This document shows, piece after piece, positions 25,901 to 37,300 of a stretch of DNA of 64,000 nt. How positions within the stretch are numbered: position 1 is the first letter of the stretch; every line of letters starts with the position of its first letter. The stretch comes from Nymphaea colorata (lineage: Eukaryota > Streptophyta > Magnoliopsida > Nymphaeales > Nymphaeaceae): the NCBI RefSeq assembly GCF_008831285.2, contig NC_045147.1:580001-644000 (forward strand), in the 5' to 3' direction. A model generated the notes under the pieces. The model was not told where the DNA came from, did no database searches, and was given only the letters and a program-made list of their open reading frames with translations. The position numbers and the translations under genes were made by a program.

Positions 25901-27387
25901 TTGTCATGTTGAAAAGAATTCAAAGAGTGCGAGATGCACTTATTCATATGGTGTTTAGTAGAGAATGGAGCTTTTATCGGGTTGAAGATGAGGCTAAAGC
26001 TCAAAGTATTAAAAGCCTTATTGTTGAAGACGAATGGTGGGATAAAATTGCATATTTTTTGGATTTCTCAGAGCCAATTTGGTGCATGTTGAGAGCTGTT
26101 GATAAAGATGAACCTATGCTTCATAAAGTTTATGAAATGTGGGAAAATATGATTAAAGAAATTCAACATATAGTTTTTAAGAAAGAACAAAAAAACATTG
26201 TACTTAATAATTCAGAGTTCTTTGATTGCATAAGTACAATATTAGTTGAAAGATGGGATAAAAGCAATACTCCCTTGCATTGCATGGCACATTTTTTAAA
26301 TCCCAAATATTATACTAAAAAATGGATTGAAGGAACTCCTGAACGTGTTACTCCAAATCTAGATAGTGAGTTAAATGCTCAAAGAATGTCATGTATGGAC
26401 AGACTTTTTACATATTCTTATACCAAAAAACAAGCAATTTGTGAATATAACAAGTTTTTTTAGGAAATTTTACTTTAGAAGGTGCATCAACAGCAAGAGA
26501 AGATGATGACATGAGTCCTTTTGATTGGTGGGCATCTTATGGATCAGAAATGTCTGTGCTTCATAAACTTGCTTTGAAGTTACTATCACAACCTGTTACA
26601 TCATTGTGTTCTGAAAGAAATTGGAGTATATATGGTCATATACACAACATTAAAAGGAACAAGCTCACTAGCCAACGTGCAGAGAACTTGGTTTATGTGC
26701 ATTCTAATTTGCGTCTTCTTTTAAGGAAAGAAAAAGAATATAGGTATTTCTTTATTATGTTGTTTTGCTTTGCTCAATTTCTTATGTTGTGTTATATGGT
26801 CAATATTTTTTATTGTTTAACTTTCATCTTTAATAAAATGCAGTTGTGGATCATCTCAATATTGGGATGTAAATCCAGATGAATTTGATTTTGATGGAGA
26901 ACACAATTTACATATTGCTAACATGGATTTTTCTGATCCTGTTTTTCCTTTTGAGGCATTCGATGATGATGATATCATCGAAAGCATTGAAGAAAATCAA
27001 GATATTGCTGGAAGTGAAAGTGGAACGCAACTCTGACAATAGAGGTAATATGTATGAATTATGAATTATGACTATATGAACTGTGATTTGTGAATCTGTT
27101 ATTTTGTGAACTCAAAACTAGAGTATATTTCTTGTTGAATGTTGAACTTAAGTCTGTTGATTGATAATGATATTGATATCATGATTAGCAAATTGCTGTT
27201 TTGATGTTGTTATTTAATAATTTTGTGGTTTATGACAATTTTTTGTCATGTATATACTATATACATATTAATATTATTACAATAAATTAATTAATGATAA
27301 TAATAATAATAATAAATACTCTCACTGCACCACCGCACCTAAATTTTTTGAAATGTGCCACACCGGCACCCGCACCTTGGTGACATA
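22926..27387 (+). mobile_element. hAT transposon copy 2 (hAT2), complete, nested in Gypsy1
   Basis: A 4,462-bp element between perfect GCTTTTAA duplications. Termini are CCTATGATACCATGGTACGG on the left and, reverse-complemented, TATGTCACCAAGGTGCGG on the right, an imperfect terminal inverted repeat. Both ends have GGTGCGGGTGC-type GC-rich subterminal repeats (22975-23110 and 27325-27380). The single gene inside is a BED-finger hAT transposase on the plus strand. Removing the element and one duplication rejoins the Gypsy1 integrase frame (LLDKKRLKA to AEHVEAYRQ). Confidence 0.93.
24727..27036 (+). pseudogene. hAT2 transposase, broken but nearly full length
   Basis: Begins MANRRKVKEVVSDSP. 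A TGA at 24871-24873 interrupts the BED region (QPL, stop). The finger retains YCEATFIGSYTRIKAHLLKL but seems to lack the first Cys. The core has VSIVSDGWTDVQRCPLIN (about 25410-25460) and ITDN; a long intact stretch (25651-26463, 270 codons) covers the middle domain; the dimerisation domain (26510-26720) has LALKLLSQPVTSLCSERNWS. A splice pair (donor at 26744, acceptor ending 26843) joins KEY to a last exon (26844-27036) encoding an acidic tail with FDDDDIIESIEE. Frameshifts at about 25150 and 25640 and a stop at 26461 also inactivate it. Confidence 0.85.
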
Positions 27388-27395
27388 GCTTTTAA

Positions 27396-28380
27396 TCTCT
27401 TTTTATCTAACAAATCAAGCTGCATTAGCCTTTTTTGCTGATATTGATGTAAAGGAAACTCTATAAGAGAAGTGAACTTCAAAGCAGGTTTCAATACATG
27501 TAATGGTAAAACCACTTCAGTTCCATAGACTATCTCTACTGGAGTCGCATTTGTCAGAGTTCTCATGGTGGTGTGATATGTCCATAGAGTGGTATGCATC
27601 CTTTCATGTCAATCTCTTCTAGTTTCTACTGTCCTCTTCAAGATGCGGCTCAGGATCTTGTTAGTGGCCTCTACTTGTCCATTGCCTTGGGGGTAATAAG
27701 AAGCTAAGAAATGATGCATGGTATGGTACTTGCTGCACAACTGTCTCATCTTTTCATTTTTTAAATGAGTCCCCTTGTCAGACACTATCATGAGGGACTC
27801 CAAATCTGCAAAGAAGATTTTTGTGAATGATGGACACTACATGACGCCCTTCCACTATTATGAGTGTGACGACTTCTACCCATTTGGTAAAATAGTATGT
27901 TGCAGCAAAAAAATACTTATGGCCATTGGAAGCTGCAGGAGATATTGGTCTGACTACATCGAATGCCCACATTGAAAATGGCCAATGAGTTGTCATAGAA
28001 TGCAAGTGAGAGGCTGATGCATGGATTACTAGAGCATGCAGTTGACATTCTTTACATTTTTTGATGAACTGTTAACAATCTTTTTGCATAGTAGGCTAAT
28101 AATATCTTGCTCAAATTATCTGTTTGTTGAGGGTTTGGTAACCAACATGGCCCCCATAGTCTCTTCGATGTGACTCTTTGATGACTTCCCTTGCCTAATC
28201 TTCATTAAGGTACTGAGAGCATTTAATACTAAATCCACATTTGTATAGCACTCCTGCAAGAAAAAAGTACCTTGCTGACATACATTGAATTACTTTCTGT
28301 TCATTTTTTGGCATTCCAGTCAAGAATTCTCAGCTTTCAATGTATCTTTTAATGTATTGATACCAAGGCATATTCCCCTC
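27396..28380 (-). pseudogene. Gypsy1 integrase
   Basis: Minus-strand fragments give the zinc-binding end (KKCKECQLHA, about 28040), then the catalytic core with FDVVRPISPAASNGHKYFF (first Asp), VSDKGTHLKN (second Asp, about 27780) and SYYPQGNGQVEATNKIL (catalytic Glu, about 27680). YGTEVVLPLHVLKPALKF leads into the C-terminus. The catalytic triad can be read, but stops and frameshifts separate the pieces. The enzyme would insert the reverse-transcribed element into chromosomes. The frame is cut at 27395 by hAT2. Confidence 0.88.
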
Positions 28381-28848
28381 TTAGATATGATGTACATGCT
28401 TCATTGTTTCAAAAGCATGGTCTTTTAATCTTCCAATCTCAAAAGAATGGATTGCTTCATTGGTTCGAAAGGTGATGATGGACCCTAGACTCCCGAGACC
28501 ATCCGCAATAGGGTTACCTTCTCTCTTTATGTGAGCCAGTTGTACTTCTTCAAACTGACGGATCAAAGTGGTAGCGATCTCTTGATATGGCACCAATTTT
28601 TCGTCTTTGACTTGAATTTTTCCATTCACTTGGTTTACGATAAGTTGAGAGCCGCCGAAGACAAGTACCTTTTTCACTTGAAAACTTAGTAAAGAACGAA
28701 GTCCTTGTATGAGGGCTTCATATGCAGCCATGTTATGGGTACATAGAAAGTCAAGTTTCAAAGAGTACGGGATCATTTCATCTTCTGGAGTGATCAGTAA
28801 GATGCCTATACCAACTCTCATCATGTTTCTAGATCCATCAAAGTACAT
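28381..28848 (-). pseudogene. Gypsy1 second RNase H (archaeal-type, aRNH)
   Basis: MYFDGSRN followed by GIGILLITPEDEMIPYSLKL, then NMAAYEALIQGLRSLL and KVLVFGGSQLIVNQVNG: the aRNH fold, with Asp in YFDGS and Glu in YEAL. The third acidic position appears changed (VFGGSQL, usually V.GDSQL). Having this domain after the ordinary RNase H places the family in the Tat/Ogre lineage. The segment is open over 155 codons. Confidence 0.88.
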
Positions 28849-28938
28849 TTTTCATATCAGAATTGTTTCCAAACTAACTCTCATCACGTTTCTAGATCCA
28901 TCAAAGTACATTTTTCATATCGGAACTATTTCCAAACT
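28813..28938. repeat. 63-bp tandem duplication between the two RNase H domains
   Basis: The segment from AACTCTCATCATG to GTTTCCAAACT is repeated with a 63-bp period (28813 and 28876), with few mismatches. It duplicates the start of the aRNH (CTAGATCCATCAAAGTACAT on the plus strand). Gypsy2 lacks it, so it arose in this copy. Confidence 0.75.
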
Positions 28939-29376
28939 TATTACGTGTTCGTCCAGAAACTCATCGTTAGTTTTGATCTCAATGTATTGTGGAAAATATG
29001 TTGACTGATCTGCAATTGCTTGTCCTTTTATTGACTTCTGGGACACATATTCAAGATCATATTGCATGAGCAGAACTTGCCATTTGGCGATGTGTCCATT
29101 AAGGAAGGGTTGCTCCAAGATGTACTCAAGAGGATTTAGCTTGGAGAGTATCTTGACCTCACAAGCTAACAAATAATGTCTCTGCTTCTGACACATCCAA
29201 ACCAATGCTAGATAAGTTTTTTTTATTGGAGAGTACTTCTTCTCGTACTGGACAAAAGTTTTGCTAATGTAATAAATTGCATGCTTGATGCGACTTCCTT
29301 CTTCATATTGTGCCAAAAAGCTGCCACATGCTGACTCATTCACTGTGATGTAAAGCAGCAATGGTCTACCCAACAC
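28915..29376 (-). pseudogene. Gypsy1 RNase H (first, reverse-transcriptase-linked)
   Basis: An open segment of 153 codons: LLLYITVNESACGSFLAQYE, AIYYISKTF, KYSPIKKTYLALVW and LSKLNPLEYILEQPFLNGHI. This is the usual RNase H after gypsy reverse transcriptase, which removes the RNA strand. It is well aligned with Gypsy2 43094-43555. Confidence 0.9.
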
Positions 29377-29398
29377 CGGGGTTTTAGAATTGGTAGAT

Positions 29399-30387
29399 TT
29401 ATGAGGTATTTCTTGATCTTCTCAATGACTGTTGACATTCAAAACTCCATTCAAACTTGACGCATTTCCTTAACAGTTGGTTGAATGGTTCGCATCTCAG
29501 GGCTAGATTGGAAATGAATCGTCTGATAGACTGGATTCGCCCTTGCAAGCTTCGCAACTCCTTGATATTGTTAGGTGGTGGCATATCAATGATTGTTGTA
29601 GCTTTGGTGAGATCCATCTCGATCCTTTTCTTACTGACCAAGAAACCCAAAAGTTTACCTGATTCAATCCCAAACATGCATTTTTGAGGATTCAAGCGAA
29701 GCTTGTACTGCAAGAGTCTCTCAAACACCTAGGCGAGGGCTTCAATGTGATCTTCTCTTCTCTTGTATTTGATTAATATGTCATCGATATATGCATCCAT
29801 GATTTTATGCATCTGGTCACGGAAGATAGCGGCCATGGCTCTTTGATAAGTTGCACCAGCATTCTTCAATCCAAACGGCATCACAGTATAACAAAAGTGC
29901 CCTAGGGTGTAGTAAAAGTGGTTTTATGTTTATCTTTGACTGCTAATTTGATTTGGTTATATCTAGAACATCCATCCATAAAAGTGAACATGGCATGACC
30001 TGCAGTACTGTCTACCAACAAATCAACGTTCGAAAGTGGATAATTGTCTTTTGATGTGGCTTTGTTCAAGTCTCGAAAGTCGATGCATAATCTGACTTTA
30101 CCATTTTTCTTAGGGACCACCACAATGTTAGCCAACCATTCGAGGTAATCGATAGCACGAATCAATTTTGTCTTTAGTAGGTCCTCTAATCCCTCTTTTA
30201 CAGGCTCTTTTAGTCGAGGATCAAGTTTGCATAACTTTTGCTTAACTGGCTTGCAACTAGGATTTAAGGGCAAATGATGTTCAACCAACTGAAGGTTTAA
30301 GCCTTGCATGTCTTCATAAGTCCAAGCAAAAGCTTCTTGGTTACTTATAAGAAAGTCCACCAATCTTTTCTTCTTATATACTGACAA
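29399..30387 (-). pseudogene. Gypsy1 reverse transcriptase
   Basis: The first segment (30387-29902) has NQEAFAWTYEDM, RLCIDFRDLNKAT, YPLSN and FMDGCSRYNQIKLA. After a frameshift come FCYTVMPFGLKNAGATYQR and the catalytic YIDD box (29791-29780). The segment 29728-29399 has RLNPQKCMFGIESGKLLGFLVSKK. The catalytic Asp pair is kept here but not in Gypsy2. At least two frame changes prevent translation as one protein. Confidence 0.92.
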
Positions 30388-30399
30388 ACTGGTTCCAAT

Positions 30400-30640
30400 T
30401 TAAAGGATTTTAGGATTCTCACTAGTTCCAATATTAATCTCTTCAATTGAATCATTAACCAAGGATGAGGGATGTTCTTGTTTCTGAATCTGAGTGAATT
30501 CCTTGTTGATGAAATTTTGGATAATGTTTTTTATGACAAAATTATCCTCAATGTCATGACCAGAGGCACGATGAAACTTATATAGTTTTTTTTTATCTCC
30601 TCCCATCATTTTTGGAAGCTCTGATACTTTTGGCAAGACG
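30400..30640 (-). pseudogene. Gypsy1 gag-pol linker, knuckle-like, no protease
   Basis: Encodes LYKFHRASGHDIEDNF, the relic of the C-x-FH-GH-D-x-E-x-C motif typical of Tat gag-pol junctions, with both Cys replaced (Y and N). Within about 40 codons it reaches IEEINIGTSENPKIL, which normally leads directly into reverse transcriptase. A protease domain with a D-S/T-G site is not seen, so it seems deleted in this copy or family. Confidence 0.65.
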
Positions 30641-30822
30641 ATAGTTCCTTTGGCAAGGAGGTATTCTAGGATCTTCTCACTGAACTGACTGAGATGAGTG
30701 AATTTGTGGTCATAACCTCAGCCTGGGTGTTTGTTTTTCCTTTCATCATTGCCTTTGGGAAACTGTGTGTTCCTCTTATGATTGATTTCTTCGTCCAGCT
30801 TATAACTGGTGTTGTTGTCCTT

Positions 30823-32112
30823 TCAAATCTCGGCATTAGCTACGAAGTGTGCAGGCAACTGTGTCTTTCCTCCTTTCTTTCCATCTTCCTTATTCTTAGG
30901 AGCAATGATTCCACTAACATCACCTTCCTCAATTCCTTCCTCTATTGAATTTGTTTGTTCAATCAACTCAGCAAAAGTCTTGATTGGGGCATTACGGATG
31001 AGACTTTTCAAGGGCGGGCAAGATTTTTTCTAATGAGTGACAAAGCTTGTGTTTTAGAAATGGGTTCCTTCATCATGTTGCATTGAATTCTGCATTTTTA
31101 GATGAATTCTCGAGCCTTTTCTTCTTGTTTCTGACGGAGACTGCAAATGGTACTGAGGGTTGGGGCCATAGGAGCATTTTGCTCAAATCTTTCGACAAAC
31201 ATGTTAATCAATTTGTCAAATTCCTTTAAATTTGACCGGGTTGACATTGTCTTTGTACCATTGCGCCGCGATACCATCAAGAATTTTTGGAAAATAACGA
31301 AATAAAGCTCTATCATTTGTCTAGATTTTGTAGCAAGCATTGAAGAAGGTTGAAAGATGAACGTGTTGGCATGTGGTTCCATCATATTTGACGAACTCCT
31401 TGGGTAAGCCTTTCACGTCTTCGTCCCATTCAATACCAAGGTAGTAATCATCACATGAGTATGAGTGTTTTCTTTTTCCCCTGAGTTCAAGGTTATTCAT
31501 TCTTTTCTCCATTTCATAAAACATGCACTTAGTTGGAGTTTCATCATCACTTGATTCAACTAATTCTGGCTTTGTCTTTTTCTTCTTTCCCTTGATCTCT
31601 TTTACTTTTTCTTCAAAACTTCACTGTCCGAGCTACTGCTGGGGATATATTTTTTTGTCTTTTTGCCTTTTTTGGTAGGCTTTTTCTTTCTTTTGGATTT
31701 TTCTTTCGAACTTCAAGTGGTGATAGGGCTAGGTGAGCTACTTTCCCATAATTTCTTTTCCCATCTTGCTTCTCTTTGTTGTCTTTTTCTTCTTGAGAGG
31801 AAGTAGTTCAGGTTTTTCCTCCTTACTGGTTACTGAATCTGAACCCAGATAATCTTCATCCCAATCTAAAGGAGAAGTTTTGTTGTTTTTCTTCTTTCTC
31901 TTCTACTTGACAGCTTTTTCAATTTCTGATTTTGGAGTAAGCATCAGGGCCTTTTCTTCTTCTTGTTCCTTTAGAAATCGCTCCATGAACAACCAGAACA
32001 TAAGGTAGCCTTCTGGCTCAATTGTTGGGAGGTCAAATGTTTTTGGCCTAAGCTAGGAAGATGAAGTCTCGTTCTGAGGAGTCTGCTTATCTTGTGATTT
32101 TGTTTCAACCAT
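30823..32112 (-). pseudogene. Gypsy1 gag
   Basis: From an ATG at 32112 (MVETKSQDKQ) an acidic/lysine-rich N-terminal half runs through several stops. Then come FYEMEKRMNNLELRG and KGLPKEFVKYDGTTCQHVHL (about 31400). The retrotransposon-gag core follows: NLKEFDKLINMFVERFEQN and LSTICSLRQKQEEKAREFI (31385-31098). KSLIRNAPIKTFAELIEQ lies at 31011-30950. Gag would form the capsid of the virus-like particle. It is frameshifted repeatedly. Confidence 0.8.
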
Positions 32113-32289
32113 CTTATTGGCTTTCAAGTATCCACCTTATGAGACAAGAAAATGAGAGTCATTTGAGGAAAATGATGACAAAATGAAAGTTCATATTGCA
32201 TAAAGAGTTTTAAAAAGTTACATTCAAAGAAAACACCAACAAAGATGACAATGACATAAGGAGTGCAAAGTTGACAACATAAACTTTCA

Positions 32290-33779
32290 GGGAATGATTG
32301 ATGGTGGTCGGTTGGTATCCCACCACTCGGCATATTCCTTCTTTACCACTGGGCCTGTGAACCAAGTGTATCAGATCTGTGTCTTCCATTTTTGTCGAGC
32401 CACTGCAAACAATGCTGCCCATTGAGGAGAACTGAGGTCAAATTCGAGAATAGCTTCGATTGGTGCATGCAAAGAAACTATCTTCTGCTCTGAGAGAACT
32501 GTGTCGCGCATCTATCAGCACAATAATCAACTATGAAGTAAGGGCCCAAGAGTGTGGTACACCTATGATGATGGTGAGTGTATTGAGGCGGGCCCTGATG
32601 ACGATCACAATAGTCCCAAACGATCTCATCTCCATCCAACTGATCGATCAGACAACGGTATTGTTCTAAGATTGTCAATGCTCCATCAGTGTTTCTGAAT
32701 AGATTGGTTTGGGGTCCCGTGTGCTTGAGGAACCACAATTGCAAAGCATATGTGCATCCTTCTATAAAGAACATCTCCAACGGTGAAGCGGGTGAGTCCT
32801 CAGTAATAAAAAGTCAAGGTTGTCATTGCTACAAACAAGTGTCAGGTCCCACTATGCCCCCCCCCCCCCCATATCCGAAAAAATTGGGCAACACGAACAT
32901 TTAGGAGGTCACTTCCACTGGTGAAAAGGGTCACTCCCACTGTGCAAAGTATCATACAATGTTAATTTCTTCCTATGGCTTTTCGAGGTAAAGTGGAAGG
33001 CTCAACATAGGCTCCAAATTCTTCATACAAGTTTTTCAGGTTAATGCTTTGGTTTTCAAGGTTCTCTACTAGAGGCCAAGTTTTTCATCCAGTAAAGGGA
33101 GCAATAAGGTCATTTGCATGAACCTTGGTCGGGTTCATGAGGAATTGTTTTTTCAATGGTTCATTTGGGTCACAAGTTGGGGTGGGGAGGTCTAGTATTT
33201 CAGCAAATTCGTTTAATAACATTGTCATTTTTCCCCATAGAAACGAAAAAGAGGAGGTCCTTGGGTTCCATTGCTCGACAATTGCGTGCACCAAATTTCC
33301 ATCCACTGATCGCACTCCTCTGGCTGCCACTGTCTTGAGCTCACATTCTTCAAAATAAAAAAGAAACATCCAACATAATGTGGATGCCAAGACCAATACC
33401 ATTCGGGGGCCAAAGGTTTAAACTCAAGAGAGATGTAAGTAGACCGTTCAGACCCTTCCCCAAAGAGGATATGACCATAAGAGAAGGTAACACCACATTG
33501 GAAATAATACATCTTGAATGATGACTCTGAAGAGTAGAGATTAGATTAGTAAAAAAGATTGACTAGGTTGACAAAAACAATATGGAGTAGAGGTATATAA
33601 TGAGGTTGTAAAACATCACACAAGGTTTTATGCACATCCATATGACATTTGAAATAATTTTGGACAAAATAGATATATGAACCTAATTGAGATAATTTTG
33701 TGTCATGATAATCCAATGTCAAGTTATGCTTATATACTTTAGCTGAATCACTTAGTAGCATAGATTCTCCCTTGGGCAA
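32290..33779 (-). pseudogene. Gypsy1 ORF1 upstream of gag: PMD/aminotransferase-like domain
   Basis: A coding region before gag, in pieces: KHNLTLDYHDTKLSQLGSYI (33730-33670); EFKPLAPEWYWSWHPHYVGC; VHAIVEQWNPRTSSFSFLWG then KMTMLLNEFAEILDLPTPT (33330-33190). Next IEGCTYALQLWFLKHTGPQ and LDGDEIVWDYCDRHQ, and finally FTGPVVKKEYAEWWD at about 32330. The W-x-P-x-T/S-x-x-F-x-F-x-x-G-x-M-T-x-L-x-(D/E)-x-x-x-L-x-L-P pattern is that of the plant mobile domain. Its function in retrotransposons is unknown. Broken by frameshifts; Gypsy2 keeps longer stretches. Confidence 0.65.
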
Positions 33780-34309
33780 CTAATGGTAGGATTCATCAAC
33801 TTCTTCTTGATCACTCGTTGATATACCACAAATTACCACTCATGGTACTAACAAGGGGGCTTTCCCGCCCAAGGTGTAGTCCAGTTGTAAGGCTTAGTCT
33901 TGTGCTACTGCCTAAGACCAAGCCCGGCAACATAATGACCGGGACAAATAGGTATGAAGAATTTTGAAATATGAAAAATCATGCAAAATTAATTGTCCCT
34001 AATGCAATGTTACTTAATTTAATGATTAAAACAAATAGAAGAGCAAACATTGTTTTCAAACAACTCTTAAATTGAGGAGGGTTGTATTTGATACTATATC
34101 TAAGTGAACATGATTGATCATCCTTAATTAGTCTTGTATGCAAGAAAGCAAATACAATCACCAAGAAATGTAATGAAATGTTGATGGGGTCAAGGCCAAA
34201 GAAGGGAACATACTTTATCATCGGCAATATGGGAGATGTTCAAGTAAATAAAAATACATCGATGATAATCATATACAAACGATGACGGGGTCCCATCACG
34301 TTCGCCATC
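33780..34309 (-). other. Gypsy1 leader with candidate primer-binding site
   Basis: Between ORF1 and the 5' LTR. Two bases after the LTR the minus strand reads TGGCGAACGTGATGGGACC, a TGG-initiated candidate primer-binding site (about 34289-34307). Gypsy2 has TGATGACCATGATGGGACT at the same place. The tRNA was not identified. The leader is conserved with Gypsy2 39019-39589. Confidence 0.6.
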
Positions 34310-37300
34310 TGTTTGCATTCCCAAAATTTTATTTTTGGTTTTGGAGTGTTTCAGAAAAATGATTTGTTTTGAAAGTGAGAAAGAAAGGGACTCGCCCATC
34401 GGTACGAGGATCGACCGTTCCTGGCGCCCTTACTGGACGTAATCAATCCAAGGGCTATGTTTATTATTGATGCATTTCATTTTGGCTTAAACATCTTTTT
34501 CATTTTATATGTTATGTAGAAAAATATTGAAAGTTTGATGTTTCAAACTTTTGAAAAGGTTCTTGAATCATTACTTGAAAATGTGAAATATTTTAAGGAA
34601 AACTAAAATTGAGAAGTCTTTGTAAATATCATTTAGAAAGCTTAGGAAATCAGTTTGAAGTCATTTTAGTGATCCATTAAGACTTTAAGTAGGTTTGAGA
34701 TTTTGCTCTAATTCGGCTACTACTCAGTTAGAGCTCAATCTCATCTTGCTTAAGTTCTTTTAGAGATGTGCATGTGATCATTTGTGGTGTTAAGTGAATG
34801 TGGATGAATTAATGCATTAATCATATATGGTTCATTATTACCACAACTTTCATGTAAATGCATTTCTACCATCACATACATTCAAAATTTTTTTTTTCAT
34901 AATTATCATATATAAGAAGAAAAAATTTTTGAAAATGGATTGTGGTTGTAGACCATCAAGCATGAATCCAATATTGGGTCATTACTTGATTGTTGGTCTT
35001 GATTAAGTTGGTAAATAAAAAGATCATGAGAGGAAAATGTTAAAAATAATAGAAGATATGAAATACTCTCATGAAAAGAAAGAGATGGAGATATAGAGAA
35101 AGACATGCATATACGTAAACATACCATCATATATACACATATATGAAAGTTTAAAAGAAAAATGGTATTGATTTAAAGAGAAATAGATTTTAGAGTAAAC
35201 GATAAATATACACACGTATATATGTGTATGTATAAGAAATTTTGTAAGGACAGATATTTATTTTGAAAAGAGAAATAAAATATTCAAAAGAGAGGAAATA
35301 GAAAACATGTATATATGTATTCATGTGCATATGAAAATTTGTAAAATAGAATATGGAAGCATAGAGAGAGAAGGATAAAGGGAATCATCATGTACATATA
35401 TATGTATATAACATGTATATACACACGTGCCTTCATGAGATTCAAAATCAAGAAATGGCTTAAAATCACCGACTTCAAGTTTGCTGCAGGCCGGAGGGTA
35501 GCTTGGACTCATGCAAGAGCTTAGGCTAAGTCTCCAAAGCCATATTAGAAAGGGTTCTTTCGAAAATATTTTGGAAAATATGATTTCAAATATGTTTATA
35601 TATGAACATAAAACATTACAATTTCATTGGTTACAAGGAATTATGTTTCTTCTACCGTTGGGTATGGATGAAAATTAAACCATACAATAAGATGCTCATT
35701 AGGGTTCCTAAGCGGATTATTAGAAAGAAAACTACCGCAAAATGACATAAAAATACATACTAACATGTACATTTTCATGAGGGTTTTCTCCGGGTTGGAC
35801 AAGTCCCAACCTCAAAAATTAACATAAGAATAAAGGAAAAATCTCAATTCATACCCTTATTATCACCGTGCATTCACATGTAAATGGAAAATCAACCAAC
35901 TATACACGGATAATAACTTGAAACAAAGCAATATTCAAGGAAAGAGGAAGAGCATGATTCAACCATAAAATGAAATATCATATCATCTTCTCGTACTCTC
36001 GACGCACTCGAGCATAGCCTCTTAACTCTAAAATATAGATTGAGAGCTATCTTATATGGCCACGAGGGGATGAAGAGAAGAGAAAAGAAGAAAACCAAAA
36101 CAAGACTATATTTAAGAAAAAATAGAACATGATGCAATCATAAAATGAAAAGTCATCTCTTCTTCTCATGCTCCCGGTGCACTCGAGCATAGCTTCTAGA
36201 TTTTAAAATAGATATTAAGAGCTATCTTATATGGCCATGGGAAGATGAAGATGAGAGGAAAGAATGAAACCAAAACGATGCTATACTTAAGAAAATATAT
36301 AGCATGTTTCAATCACAAAATGAAATATCATTTCACCTTCTCATGTTCTCGGTGCACTCATAAATAGTCTCTTGACTCTAAAATAGAGATTTTAGAGCTA
36401 TCTTGTATAGTCATGGGGAGATGAAGAAGAGAAGAAATAAAAAAAAGTATGGAGTGGGATGTAGGTTACATACCTCTTATAAGAATGATTTTGGGAAGAA
36501 AATGATTATCCTTGCTTGGAATGATCATAGATTCACCTTAAATAGAGTTCCAAGATGATGAAGATGAGGCCTCCAAGAGATCTTCGTCCTTGAAGAGTTC
36601 TAGTTTGATGAAGCTTGCTCCAAGTTGGAGAAGAAGAAGAAGAAGGAAATGGAAATGGAAATGGAGGAAGAGAGATAAAAACTCTAAGTCCTCAGGTGAG
36701 AATGCACTAGAGCTTCTCCAAAGGCTAGCACCTTGCCCAAGAGGGAGAAAATAAGGGTATTTATAGAGAGTTTTGGAGTCAAAACTCAAAATTCAAATTT
36801 TTTTGAATTTCATAATATTTTCATGCGAATTTCAAATAATTTTGTATTATTTTCAATATTTTTTGAAAAGAAAAAGGTTTGAAATGAGTATGATTGGCCA
36901 TTAGACCGAAAATTCATTTTTTGAGGTGTAGGGAGGGTTAATGCCCACAAAAAATGTTCAAAAATGCACTCCAACGATCAATTTTTGAAGAAAAATGGGG
37001 CATGCGCACAAGGCAGACCCTAGAAGGCATCTTCGGCAACACGGTCGCGCAATGTGATCGCGTGCGATCACATGCGTGATTGCACAATGCAATTACGAAC
37101 GATCGCATGTGTGCGGTTACGCGTGGTCACGCGACCCCGCGTTGCGAGACATGTAGAAAAAAAACTTTTTTAAAATTTAAATAAAATCTGATAAAATAAA
37201 ATAAAATTTGTTGTTTATATAGGAAGCATAAAACATTTTTTTTTAATGTGTAAAAAATGATTTTTGTTAAAAATGGGCGGCCAACTGTAGTCTGTATTTC

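Noticed and set aside
28813-28938. Repeat pair considered as a CRISPR-like or satellite array
   Set aside because: Only two copies in a plant retrotransposon coding region; a simple tandem duplication explains it.
32857-32870. Run of C bases considered as a possible G-quadruplex or regulatory site
   Set aside because: A lone homopolymer in a decayed ORF1; it lacks the multiple separate runs a quadruplex needs and may be a sequencing slippage site.
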